This document shows positions 35,855-43,654 of a stretch of 64,000 nt of DNA, piece by piece. This stretch comes from Hyphomicrobiales bacterium. GTDB taxonomy: Bacteria > Pseudomonadota > Alphaproteobacteria > Rhizobiales > Rhizobiaceae. Position 1 is the stretch's first letter; each line of letters starts with the position of its first letter. Both the position numbers and the translations under genes were made by a program. The stretch spans positions 175,015 through 239,014 of the forward strand of contig UCJU01000002.1 of the NCBI GenBank assembly GCA_900472925.1, in the 5' to 3' direction. A model generated the notes under the pieces. It made no database searches. It had not been told where the DNA came from and saw only the letters and a program-made list of their open reading frames with translations.

Positions 35855-35880
35855 CGCCGGCCGCATGAAAGCGGCCGGCG
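35855..35880 (-). promoter_or_regulatory. Hairpin with T-rich tail after the opine-type binding protein gene
   Basis: CGCCGGCCGC at 35855-35864 pairs perfectly with GCGGCCGGCG at 35871-35880 around a 6-nt loop. Unlike the other post-binding-protein hairpins, on the minus strand it is followed by TCTTTTATTTG, so it can act as a partial terminator that lowers expression of the five downstream genes. Confidence 0.7.
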
Positions 35881-35887
35881 CGAAAAA

Positions 35888-37522
35888 TCAGGAATTCCAG
35901 TTGGCGGTGGTGAAATCCATCGCAAAGGCCGGGGCGGCCTTCCACTTCAACGACGACTTCATACCGGTGAAGACAGCGGTCTGATGCAGGACCTGATAGG
36001 CAGGGTCCTCACGCTCACAAATTTCCAGCATGCGCGTGATGGCCTTCTTGCGCAAAGCACGGTCCGTTGATGTTTCCATGACAACGGAGAGTGTGTTCAT
36101 CTCCTCGTTGGTCCAGTCCTTCTTCTGCTGGGCTTCGCCATTCGGGCCGAACTGCACCACCAACGGTGTGATCGGATCGTTGATCGAATTGCCGGCAGAC
36201 CAGTCGCGGACGCCCTTGACGCCTTCTGGATCATGGATTTGCGCCCAGTTTTCCTTCATCTGTATTTGAACGTTGAGGCCGACCTGCTTCCACATCTCCA
36301 CCATGATCTGCGCCGTGGCAGTCTGGTTGGTGTAGTAATTGTTGAGCAGGCGATAAGGGATCGGGTCGCCCTTATAACCGGCATCCTTCAGCAGTTTCTG
36401 GGCAAGCTCAGGATTATATTCCGGTACTGTCCAGCCATCCACGAACATATTTGTGGACTTGAAAGACTCAAATTGCAGACCGGCAGGGACAACCGTCTGG
36501 CCAGCCCAGAGAGAGTCGACAATGGCCTGACGGTCGATGGAGTGCGTCATGGCACGGCGCACCAGCGGACTCTTGAGGACCGGGTTTTGTGTGTTGAAGG
36601 TGGAAATACGGTGGCCCCAGATCGTGGAATTCTGGACTTCGAGGCCCGGCGCGGCCTGAACTGCAGAAATCTGATCAGGAGGAAGATCGCAGGCGAAATC
36701 ATATTCGCCCGACAGCAAACCGTTGACGCGAGAGGCGACCTCAGGAACCTCCAGAAAGCGTATCTGCTGAAGCGGCGGACGGCCGCCCCAATATTCATCG
36801 AAGGCAACAAGCGTCAGTGACACGTCCGGTCTGTAATCGGCCACCATATAAGGGCCGGTTGTAACCGGCTTTCGGGCCCAGTCCACATAGGTTTTGGCTT
36901 CGTCCCAGGAGCGACGGCTGGTGATCTGGCTGCCGAAGGAATAGAGTCTGCCTTCGAGCGTCACGTCCGGTGTCGCGTTGTGGAAACGAACGGTGTATTT
37001 ATCGACGACCTCAACGCCGGAAAGCGCGGGCCAGAGACGACGACCGACACCCGGAACGATGGCTGGCAGTTCCTTGGCGGTCACAGGCTTATTATCATCT
37101 TCAAAAATCGTTTTGCCGCCCTTGGGCTCGGTATTGCCAAAGACACGCTCTTTGGAAAACGAAAATGCCACGTCTTCAGCGGTCATTTCGTCGCCATTGT
37201 GGAACTTCACACCCTGGCGCAGTTTGAGCTCAAGGGTCTTTTCATCGACACGCTTCCATTCGGTCGCCAAGCCCGGCACCGGTCCCTGATCGCCCATCCA
37301 GTTGCGGTTGATCAAACCTTCCCAGAGATTGGGGAAGAACACACGCTCACCGACATTCGACTGCTCATTCCAGATATCGAGCGTGTTGTTGACGGTCATC
37401 TTCTGAACGGCAATCGTAACGGACGGGCGAGCGGCCTGACTGAACGACATGCGCGGCAATATGATGCTGCCCGCAGCCGCAGACATCAGACCCAACGCAT
37501 GGCGACGGTTGATAGAAAGCAT
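35888..37522 (-). CDS. Substrate-binding protein of oligopeptide/opine-type ABC transporter (SBP_bac_5)
   Basis: A 544-residue family-5 binding protein. The N-terminus has a twin-arginine-like MLSINRRHALGLMSAAAGSI and a hydrophobic stretch up to PRMSFSQA, cleaved near residue 30. Landmarks are NLWEGLINRNWMGDQGPVPGLATEWKRVDEKTL near 60-90 and QGVKFHNGDEMTAEDVAFSF near 97-117. The ATG at 37522 with AGGAGAAATCC upstream is preferred; the same frame continues 62 codons further but that stretch lacks export features. It is first in the leftward operon with the DppDFBC-type genes, GDPD and an epimerase. Members of this family bind opines and agrocinopine as well as peptides. Confidence 0.9.
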   Translation of the reverse strand: MLSINRRHALGLMSAAAGSIILPRMSFSQAARPSVTIAVQKMTVNNTLDIWNEQSNVGERVFFPNLWEGLINRNWMGDQGPVPGLATEWKRVDEKTLELKLRQGVKFHNGDEMTAEDVAFSFSKERVFGNTEPKGGKTIFEDDNKPVTAKELPAIVPGVGRRLWPALSGVEVVDKYTVRFHNATPDVTLEGRLYSFGSQITSRRSWDEAKTYVDWARKPVTTGPYMVADYRPDVSLTLVAFDEYWGGRPPLQQIRFLEVPEVASRVNGLLSGEYDFACDLPPDQISAVQAAPGLEVQNSTIWGHRISTFNTQNPVLKSPLVRRAMTHSIDRQAIVDSLWAGQTVVPAGLQFESFKSTNMFVDGWTVPEYNPELAQKLLKDAGYKGDPIPYRLLNNYYTNQTATAQIMVEMWKQVGLNVQIQMKENWAQIHDPEGVKGVRDWSAGNSINDPITPLVVQFGPNGEAQQKKDWTNEEMNTLSVVMETSTDRALRKKAITRMLEICEREDPAYQVLHQTAVFTGMKSSLKWKAAPAFAMDFTTANWNS

Positions 37523-37725
37523 GGATTTCTCCTGTAGAAACAAAGGACGATACGGACGCGCGAACGAATGCGCAGCGCCGCAGGGCACCACGTCGGGTTC
37601 CGTTAAATTTGACAGTCGATCTTTCCGTAGAGCGGCAGCTTTCGGTGTCTTTACCGCCCTCTCAACTTCGATTACCTCTAAGTTACAAATGTTACGCTGT
37701 TGTGACATCTGGGAGGAGAAGGCTT
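37523..37725. promoter_or_regulatory. Divergent control region with helically phased TTAC repeats
   Basis: A 203-bp gap between the opine-type operon and the SorC-type regulator. TTAC occurs at 37672, 37683 and 37692 and TGAC at 37703, spaced 9 to 11 bp, close to one helical turn, immediately upstream of the regulator's ribosome binding site. TTGACA at 37609-37614 resembles a rightward -35, but no convincing -10 follows. Confidence 0.35.
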
Positions 37726-38706
37726 ATGCCTTATCAGCAGAGCATGGTGCGCGCGTCTTGGCTTTACCACGTGGAAGGGCTGACGCAGGCGCAGATCGCC
37801 GAGCGCATGTTATTGACCAGGCGTAAGGTCAACGAACTCCTGGCGGCGGCATTGGACCAGGGGATCGTCAGTATCAGCTTCAATTCTCCGCTGACTGAGA
37901 ACATCGAACTGGAGGCGCAGCTACGACATCGTTTTGGCCTCACGGATGTCGTCATTGTTCCCACGCCTGCGGACCAAAGCCAGATGGCAACGGTGATAGG
38001 CCGCGCCACAGCCATGTTTATGGAGCGACTGATCCAGGCGAGTGAACCAGCGTCATTGGGCGTGGGCTGGGGTGCAACGTTGCGGGAAACGGTGCACCAT
38101 ATGGCCCCGGCAAATGCGCCCGATATCAAGGTTCGCTCGATGATGGGTGGGCTGACACGCGGGTCTGAGATCAATACGTTTGAAATCGTTCAACGCTTTG
38201 CCAAGGTCATGAATGCAGAATGTCATTATCTGGCAGCCCCGATCTACGCGGATAGCCCCGCATCTCGCGACACGATCGTCACCCAACCCGTGTTTGCAAG
38301 CCTGCTGGCAGAGGCAACCGCTGTCGATGTCTCTATCCTCAGCGTTGGCGATGTGTCTCCACAATCACTTCAAGTTCGATATGGCCTGCCCACGGGTACC
38401 GATGTAAGCGAACTGGCCGCCGCTGGCGCGATTGGCGATCTGCTGGGTCGTTATCTGGACATCAATGGCGAGGAAATCGATCATTTGCTGAACAGGCAGG
38501 TTATCTCTCCGTCCATTGCTGAATACCGGAAAATTCCAACGCGCATCATCGCATCTGGAGGTGAGCACAAACAGGGGATTTTAGAGGCCTGCATCTCTGC
38601 CGGTCTTGCAACAAGCCTGATAACCGACTCCTCAAGCGCCCTTCATCTCCTCAAGTCTACTCCAATATCCCGTGATCAAGGAACAGAAGACGTAGCAATC
38701 GGTTAA
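37726..38706 (+). CDS. SorC/DeoR-type sugar-binding transcriptional regulator
   Basis: A 326-residue regulator. An N-terminal helix-turn-helix (VRASWLYHVEGLTQAQIAERMLLTRRKVNELLAAALDQG, motif QAQIAERMLLTRRKVNEL) occupies residues 5-45. The remainder is the SorC sugar-binding domain: LGVGWGATLRETVHHM near 110, MMGGLTRGSEINTFEIVQRFAK near 138, SVGDVSPQSLQVRYG near 210, and ASGGEHKQGILEACISAGLATSLITDSSSAL near 277-307. SorC regulators respond to phosphorylated sugars. The ATG at 37726 has GGGAGGAGAAGG upstream. It is divergent from the opine-type operon and is the obvious candidate to control it. Confidence 0.88.
   Translation: MPYQQSMVRASWLYHVEGLTQAQIAERMLLTRRKVNELLAAALDQGIVSISFNSPLTENIELEAQLRHRFGLTDVVIVPTPADQSQMATVIGRATAMFMERLIQASEPASLGVGWGATLRETVHHMAPANAPDIKVRSMMGGLTRGSEINTFEIVQRFAKVMNAECHYLAAPIYADSPASRDTIVTQPVFASLLAEATAVDVSILSVGDVSPQSLQVRYGLPTGTDVSELAAAGAIGDLLGRYLDINGEEIDHLLNRQVISPSIAEYRKIPTRIIASGGEHKQGILEACISAGLATSLITDSSSALHLLKSTPISRDQGTEDVAIG
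38680..38704 (+). promoter_or_regulatory. Candidate EcfG-type promoter of the host-attachment gene
   Basis: GGAAC at 38680-38684 is followed after 16 bp by GGTT at 38701-38704 (consensus CGTT, one mismatch). It lies in the tail of the SorC gene with about 60 bp to the next ATG. Confidence 0.5.
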
Positions 38707-38764
38707 CTCAGCGAGCCAAGGGTCTGAAAACGACCATGCTTGATTGCAATTTTGGGAGAAGATC

Positions 38765-39169
38765 ATGGATATTCCACAAAACACCGTCATTGCCGTTGCC
38801 GATGGCGAAAAGCTAAGCCTTTTCAAGAACGAGGGCGATGCGCAGAATGTAAAGCTGAAGGCTATGCCAGAAGCGGATGTCGATAGTTCGAAAATCCCTT
38901 CCGGCGCACGTCACTCCAGCAGTGCTGCCAACCCCGATGACAACCAGCAGGAGGAAGACGGCTTCAGCGCTGGCGTTGCCGACATGCTGAACAAGAAGGT
39001 CCTTGGCGGCAACATCAAAGGCCTGATCGTCATTGCTGCACCGCGCACGCTGGGTGAGATGCGCAAGGGCTACCACAAGTCCTTGTCGGATGTTCTGCTC
39101 GGTGAGCTGGACAAGGATTTGACAGGACATTCCATTCAAGACATCGAAAAAGCACTCGCTGCTGCCTGA
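38765..39169 (+). CDS. Host attachment family protein
   Basis: A 134-residue protein of the family named from Agrobacterium for attachment to host cells. Typical features are the start QNTVIAVADGEKLSLFKNEGD, an acidic linker, then ADMLNKKVLGGNIKGLIVIAAPRTLGEMRKGYHKSL near 75-115 and a terminal SIQDIEKALAA helix. The fold resembles eRF1 domain-like hydrolytic-release proteins; the molecular role is not settled, and a stress role is often more likely than adhesion because no signal peptide is present. The ATG at 38765 has GGGAGAAGATC upstream. A GGAAC-type promoter precedes it. It is a single-gene unit. Confidence 0.82.
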   Translation: MDIPQNTVIAVADGEKLSLFKNEGDAQNVKLKAMPEADVDSSKIPSGARHSSSAANPDDNQQEEDGFSAGVADMLNKKVLGGNIKGLIVIAAPRTLGEMRKGYHKSLSDVLLGELDKDLTGHSIQDIEKALAAA

Positions 39170-39182
39170 CCCGAAAAACAAG

Positions 39183-39208
39183 GGATTGGCGGCTCATGCC
39201 GCCATTCC
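39183..39208. terminator. Hairpin between convergent host-attachment and CUT1 ATPase genes
   Basis: TGGCGGC at 39187-39193 pairs with GCCGCCA at 39198-39204 around TCAT, and GGA/TCC extend the stem after one mismatch. On the minus strand TTGTTTTTC follows, so it should end the leftward sugar operon and may also act on the rightward transcript. Confidence 0.55.
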
Positions 39209-39216
39209 TACCTCGA

Positions 39217-40290
39217 TCAAAGCGCCAGACCGGACGCGCGATCAAAGACATGTACCCGCTCATGGCTGATGTTTGCCGCGAAGGGCGTATTAGTTCGAAC
39301 GCGCTGTTCTCCGTCCACTACGGCTGTCACAGGATGGCCTGCCAGATCAAAAATGACGTGCGTTTGCGCACCGGTCGGCTCCACCAGAAGCGTATTTCCC
39401 GTCACCGACACATCGCCACCACCGCCTATCGCAAAATGCTCAGGTCGCAGGCCGATTGTTACATTTTGCCCTCGCTTTACCTTGCGGTCAGGCGAAATGC
39501 GAATTGCGGTACCGTCGTCCAGCCGGGCGGCAGGGACACCTTCCTCGCCATCCACAATGCACTCGATAAGGTTCATGGCCGGTGAGCCGATGAATGCTGC
39601 AACAAAGAGATTGGCGGGGGTCTTATAGAGTTCCAGCGGTGTGCCCTGCTGCTCGATGCGGCCCTGATTGAGAACCACTACGCGATCCGCCAATGTCATG
39701 GCTTCGATCTGGTCATGGGTCACGTAGATCGATGTGGTGCCGACTTTCTGGTGCAATGTCTTGATTTCGCTGCGCATCTGCACGCGCAGCTTGGCATCCA
39801 GATTGGACAGTGGCTCATCGAACAGAAACACGGCGGGATTGCGCACCACGGCGCGGCCCATGGCAACACGCTGGCGCTGACCGCCTGACAATTGCGAAGG
39901 TTTGCGCTCCAGAAGACTGGCAAGATCCAGCATGCGCGCAGCCTCCGCAACACGCTCCTCAATCACGGCTTTCGGCTGACCAGCGATCTTGAGGTTGAAA
40001 CCCATATTTTCCGCCACTGTCATGTGCGGATAGAGCGCATAAGACTGGAACACCATGGCGATGTTGCGCTCGCGTGGTGTCATTTCGTTGACGACATTGC
40101 CGCCGATCATTATGTCACCATCAGTGATTTCTTCCAGCCCGGCAATCATACGCAGCAGCGTAGACTTGCCGCAGCCAGAGGGGCCGACGAGTGCGATGAA
40201 CTCGCCGTCGGCAATCTCCAGCGAAATGCCGTGAATGACACCAAGGGCGCCATAGGACTTGCGGATATCTCTGAGTTCGACGGATGCCAT
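39217..40290 (-). CDS. Sugar ABC transporter ATP-binding protein, MalK/UgpC type
   Basis: A 357-residue MalK-type ATPase. Walker [10 protein letters not shown] near residue 37, Q-loop [21 protein letters not shown] near 80, [17 protein letters not shown] near 133, [16 protein letters not shown] near 153, and YVTHDQIEAMTLADRVVVLN near 188 are intact. The C-terminal TOBE domain follows (FIGSPAMNLIE, GLRPEHFAIG). It is a paralogue of the ATPase at 8013-9065. The ATG at 40290 has CAGGAGAGTAGC upstream. It is last of the four transporter genes. Confidence 0.93.
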   Translation of the reverse strand: MASVELRDIRKSYGALGVIHGISLEIADGEFIALVGPSGCGKSTLLRMIAGLEEITDGDIMIGGNVVNEMTPRERNIAMVFQSYALYPHMTVAENMGFNLKIAGQPKAVIEERVAEAARMLDLASLLERKPSQLSGGQRQRVAMGRAVVRNPAVFLFDEPLSNLDAKLRVQMRSEIKTLHQKVGTTSIYVTHDQIEAMTLADRVVVLNQGRIEQQGTPLELYKTPANLFVAAFIGSPAMNLIECIVDGEEGVPAARLDDGTAIRISPDRKVKRGQNVTIGLRPEHFAIGGGGDVSVTGNTLLVEPTGAQTHVIFDLAGHPVTAVVDGEQRVRTNTPFAANISHERVHVFDRASGLAL

Positions 40291-40303
40291 GCTACTCTCC
40301 TGA

Positions 40304-41152
40304 TCAGGACTTCACGGCGCCAGCCGTCAGACCTGCAATGATGTGTTTCTGTGCAAGGAAAAAGACGATGATCGTGGGCAGGATCGTCATGGTGATGAAG
40401 GCCAGAACCAGTTGCCACTCCGTGCCGAACTCGCCGCGATAGACCATGATCCCCAGCGGCCATGGATACTTCGATTCCGAATTGAGCATGATGAGCGGCA
40501 GAATATAGCTGTTCCAGCTGCCGACGAAGGAAACGATACCCACCGTCGCGATGATGGGGCGCGAAAGCGGAATGGAAATATACCAGAAGAATTTCAGGTA
40601 ACCGCAGCCATCCACGAACGCCGCCTGAAACAATTCATCCGGCAGGTTTCTGAAATAATTGCGAAACAGCAGAATGCTCATGCCCAGCCCAAAGGCCACT
40701 TGCGGCAGCACCACACCCCAATAGGTGTCGAGAAGGCCGAGATCGCGGATGCGGATGAAGAGCGGCAGGATGGCTGTCGCCGCTGGAAACATCAGCCCGA
40801 GCAGAAAGTAATTCAGCAGGAAATTGGAGCCGAAGAATTTTACATGCGCGAAGGTGAAGGCTGCCATGGCCGAGACGACGAGCGTCAGAAAAACGGTGAG
40901 AACCGCAATGACCAGCGAATTGAAGATTTGCAGCCAGTAACGCTTGCCAAAAAGAATATCGCCATAGTTGGACCATTGCCATTCAGCCGGTAAGCCGAAA
41001 GGGTTCACGCGCAGATCACCCAGAGTCTTGAAGCCGCCCAGTGCCGTCGTCAAAAGCGGCACCAGCACGATGGCTGCGATAAGGCCGAGCGATACGTAGA
41101 GATAGAGCTTCGTTTGCGTGCTCACGCGAATGGATGTGGAGGTATCAGTCAT
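40304..41152 (-). CDS. Carbohydrate ABC transporter permease, MalG/CUT1 type
   Basis: A 282-residue permease. Helices are visible near residues 15-35, 75-100, 110-130, 145-165, 190-210 and 245-265. The EAA loop DELFQAAFVDGCGYLKFFWYISIPLSRP is near 180-205 and the C-terminus is IAGLTAGAVKS. The ATG at 41152 was chosen for AAAGGA 17 bp upstream and the family start; the frame is open some 26 codons further but that would run deep into the MalF-type gene. It overlaps that gene by 8 bp. Confidence 0.9.
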   Translation of the reverse strand: MTDTSTSIRVSTQTKLYLYVSLGLIAAIVLVPLLTTALGGFKTLGDLRVNPFGLPAEWQWSNYGDILFGKRYWLQIFNSLVIAVLTVFLTLVVSAMAAFTFAHVKFFGSNFLLNYFLLGLMFPAATAILPLFIRIRDLGLLDTYWGVVLPQVAFGLGMSILLFRNYFRNLPDELFQAAFVDGCGYLKFFWYISIPLSRPIIATVGIVSFVGSWNSYILPLIMLNSESKYPWPLGIMVYRGEFGTEWQLVLAFITMTILPTIIVFFLAQKHIIAGLTAGAVKS

Positions 41153-42083
41153 GGCGCATGAAAATCCTTTTGTAACCAAAGGCGAGCGTGACGCAGATGA
41201 CGAACAGCACCACGCCGACCGCACTGCCAAGACCGACCTGCATGCGCATGACGCCGTAGGTATAAAGGAAGGTCACCATGGTCTGCGTGGAGTTGGACGG
41301 ACCGCCACCGGTGAGCGGCATGATCATGTCGAAGAGCTGCAGCGAGCCGATCACGGCAAAGAAAATGGAGAGACGCACGGTGGAGCCGAGCATCGGCAGC
41401 GTGACATAGCGAAACTTCTGCCAACCCGTCGCGCCGTCGATCTCGGCGGCTTCCAGCACGTTCTTGTCGACCGATTGCAGACCGGCAATGAACAGCATCA
41501 TGTGGAAACCGAAATATTTCCAGACGATCACGGCCAGCACCGCATAGATCGCCACATCCTTGTCTGCGAGCACATAGGGATTGGCGAAACCGAAGAAGTT
41601 GGAGATCGCGGCGAACAGGCCGTAATCGCCATCATAGACAAACCGCCAGATCAGTCCTGCGGCCACATCTGCCAGAACATAGGGCAGGAAGAACACAAGC
41701 CGGAAGGCAACTACACCCGGAATTTTATGCGCCAGCATCGTTGCCAGCCAGATGGCCAGAGGAATCTGGATGCAGATCGAGATGACGATGATCAGGGCAT
41801 TGTTGACCAGCGCCTGCGAGAAGGCAGCATTGCCGAACAATACCTGAAAGTTCTTCAGCCCAATGAAATCGGTTGGTGTGCCATAACCGTTCCAGCGATA
41901 AAGGCTGTACCAGGCCGCTTCGCCCATCGGCAAAATAACGAAGAGCGTAAAGAGCAGGAGTGCTGGCGGCAGGAAGATCAGCAGCGTCAAGGCGCGGTCA
42001 TGAGCGACCGAGCTTTGTTTGCGCTTCAGTTTCGTCAGTGGCTTAGCCAATGCAGGTGCTGCATTGATGGAAATATTCGTCAT
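41145..42083 (-). CDS. Carbohydrate ABC transporter permease, MalF/CUT1 type
   Basis: A 312-residue permease whose first helix (ALTLLIFLPPALLLFTLFVILPMGEAAWYSLY) lies near 32-62. The EAA loop KNVLEAAEIDGATGWQKFRYVTLPML is near 215-240. The last helix is FVICVTLAFGYK near 295. The ATG at 42083 (MTNISINAA) is the likely start, with only a weak purine-rich GAAAGCGGACAAG site; upstream in-frame codons run into the RNA hairpin region. It pairs with the MalG-type subunit next to it. Confidence 0.9.
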   Translation of the reverse strand: MTNISINAAPALAKPLTKLKRKQSSVAHDRALTLLIFLPPALLLFTLFVILPMGEAAWYSLYRWNGYGTPTDFIGLKNFQVLFGNAAFSQALVNNALIIVISICIQIPLAIWLATMLAHKIPGVVAFRLVFFLPYVLADVAAGLIWRFVYDGDYGLFAAISNFFGFANPYVLADKDVAIYAVLAVIVWKYFGFHMMLFIAGLQSVDKNVLEAAEIDGATGWQKFRYVTLPMLGSTVRLSIFFAVIGSLQLFDMIMPLTGGGPSNSTQTMVTFLYTYGVMRMQVGLGSAVGVVLFVICVTLAFGYKRIFMRHD

Positions 42084-42113
42084 CTTGTCCGCTTTCGGTT
42101 TCACGCGGGGCGA

Positions 42114-42139
42114 AGGACGCCGCATCTCGGCGGCGTCCT
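42114..42139 (-). promoter_or_regulatory. Perfect 10-bp hairpin after the CUT1 binding-protein gene
   Basis: AGGACGCCGC at 42114-42123 pairs with GCGGCGTCCT at 42130-42139 around a 6-nt loop. It lies 15 bp past the binding-protein stop and 30 bp before the MalF-type start, without a T-run. Confidence 0.7.
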
Positions 42140-42154
42140 GTCGTTCAGGCGGGA

Positions 42155-43456
42155 TCAGCGAAGCTCGAAGGCATCCTGAATTTGCTGAGCACCTTCTTCA
42201 GGCGTCATCTGGCCCGAGACGATTTCCACGGAGACATCATTGACGACGCGGCCAACGGCGGCACCCAGCGTCTGATCGAAGAAGTTCTGGTGCCAGGTGG
42301 ACTCGGAAAGTTGCTTTGCGGAGCCGGCCATCAGCTGATTGGTGACAGCCTCGCTGGCACCGGCGGCGACAGGCAGGATCATGCCAGCCTTGGCCATTTT
42401 CTTTTCATTCTCGGCATTGGTCAGGAAGGTCGCAAACTCGATGGCTTCCTTGGAGGCGTTCTTGGTGACGGCCCAGCCGTTCAGCCCGCCCAGCGTGTCG
42501 GTTGCCTTGCCCGCGCCACCTTCGACGGCTGGAAAGGCGAAGCGACCGATATTATCAGGCGCGAGACCCTTACCGTCACCGGCATTCTTGCGCTGGTTGG
42601 CTTCGGTATTATCGAAACCGAGGATCATCGCAGCCTTGCCATCCCCGAAGACGCCAAGCGCCTGCGGCCATGTGGAGCCGAGATAGCCGGGCTGGAAGGG
42701 TTCTAGATTGCCGAATTCAGCAAGTTGCTCGCCAGCCTTGATCATGGCTGGAGCCATGAAGCCTTCGCCCTCACCCTTGCGGGCGGCATCAAACACAGCC
42801 TGCCCGCCATTGCGCATGACGAGGTAGCTCCAGTAAAAATGGATTGGCCACTTCTCGCCGCCACCACCGGCAATCGGTACGATGCCCGCCGCCTTGATGG
42901 TTTTGACCGCTTTGCCAAGATCGTCCCACGTTTTGATATCATCAGCCTTCACCCCTGCTTTGGCGAAGAGCTCTTTATTGTAAAAAAAGCTGACGAGGCT
43001 GACGCGATACGGCACGGCCCAGACCTTGCCGTCAAAAGACAGCCCTTCGATGGATGCGGGGTTATAGGATTTGCGAATTTTGCCGCCATCGGCATCGAAC
43101 ACTTCGGTCAGATCTTTCAGAGCGCCGGTCTTGGATTGCTCCTCCAGCACGCCACCGCCCCAGCTATAGAAGAAGTCGGGAACGTCGTTGGATTGCAGCA
43201 ATGTCGGCAGCTTTGCCTTGAAGGCTTCGTTCTCAAGGAATTGCAGCTGCACATCGACATCTGGATGTTTGGCCTCGAAATCCTTGGCAATCTCCTCCCA
43301 GACGGCCACGGCTTTTGGATCAAGTTCCACATGCATCCATTTGACCACTGTTGCAGCAGATGCTGCCGCCGTGCCAAGCATGAATGTGATGGCTGTGGTC
43401 GCGGCAAACGACATCCACTTGCCGCTCAGGCTTGCGCCTGCGTGCTTGTTCTTCAT
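42155..43456 (-). CDS. Extracellular sugar-binding protein, CUT1 type
   Basis: A 433-residue binding protein of the MalE/UgpB class. A signal peptide (KWMSFAATTAITFMLGTAAASAA) ends near residue 34. Family landmarks are VWEEIAKDFEAKHPDVDVQLQFLENEAFKAKLPTLLQSNDVPDFFYSWGGG in pieces between residues 50 and 105, AVPYRVSLVSFFYNKELFAKAG near 145-166, and the C-terminal MTPEEGAQQIQDA. The ATG at 43456 has GGGAGGAATACC upstream. It is first of the leftward transporter operon. Overall layout resembles trehalose/sucrose or inositol-class binding proteins, but the ligand is unknown. Confidence 0.92.
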   Translation of the reverse strand: MKNKHAGASLSGKWMSFAATTAITFMLGTAAASAATVVKWMHVELDPKAVAVWEEIAKDFEAKHPDVDVQLQFLENEAFKAKLPTLLQSNDVPDFFYSWGGGVLEEQSKTGALKDLTEVFDADGGKIRKSYNPASIEGLSFDGKVWAVPYRVSLVSFFYNKELFAKAGVKADDIKTWDDLGKAVKTIKAAGIVPIAGGGGEKWPIHFYWSYLVMRNGGQAVFDAARKGEGEGFMAPAMIKAGEQLAEFGNLEPFQPGYLGSTWPQALGVFGDGKAAMILGFDNTEANQRKNAGDGKGLAPDNIGRFAFPAVEGGAGKATDTLGGLNGWAVTKNASKEAIEFATFLTNAENEKKMAKAGMILPVAAGASEAVTNQLMAGSAKQLSESTWHQNFFDQTLGAAVGRVVNDVSVEIVSGQMTPEEGAQQIQDAFELR

Positions 43457-43501
43457 GATGGTATTCCTCCCGGGGACGTTGCCTCACCAATTATTCCCCA
43501 A

Positions 43502-43538
43502 TGCGGATTAATTCATATAAGCAGAAGGTCAATGTCAA
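43502..43538 (-). promoter_or_regulatory. Leftward promoter of the CUT1 operon with operator-like repeat
   Basis: On the minus strand TTGACA (43538-43533) and TATGAA (43517-43512) are separated by 15 bp. The -10 runs directly into TTAATCCGCA (43511-43502). The same 10 bp follows the -10 of the divergent promoter at 43596-43605, in the same orientation relative to transcription, which marks it as the probable binding site of the adjacent ROK regulator. Confidence 0.6.
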
Positions 43539-43567
43539 GGCTTTTGCTGATATTTTCAGCTTTGCGC

Positions 43568-43605
43568 TTGACATACCCCTCCCCCGCCCGGCTATTTAAT
43601 CCGCA
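43568..43605 (+). promoter_or_regulatory. Rightward promoter of the ROK operon with operator-like repeat
   Basis: TTGACA at 43568-43573 and TATTTA at 43593-43598 with a 19-bp spacer. TTAATCCGCA at 43596-43605 overlaps the -10 and is an exact match to the copy at the divergent promoter. The ROK gene starts 50 bp downstream. Confidence 0.6.
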
Positions 43606-43654
43606 ATCCGATGTAATTTTCGCCGCAACTTTGGCTTGATCGCGACTGGAAAAC

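Noticed and set aside
37523..37708. N-terminal extension of the opine-type binding-protein gene
   Set aside because: It lies before a good ribosome binding site and a twin-arginine signal; the extension lacks export features and would occupy the promoter region.
41118..42179. 353-residue plus-strand open frame antisense to the MalF-type permease
   Set aside because: His/Asp/Gln-rich shadow of a transmembrane gene on the other strand.
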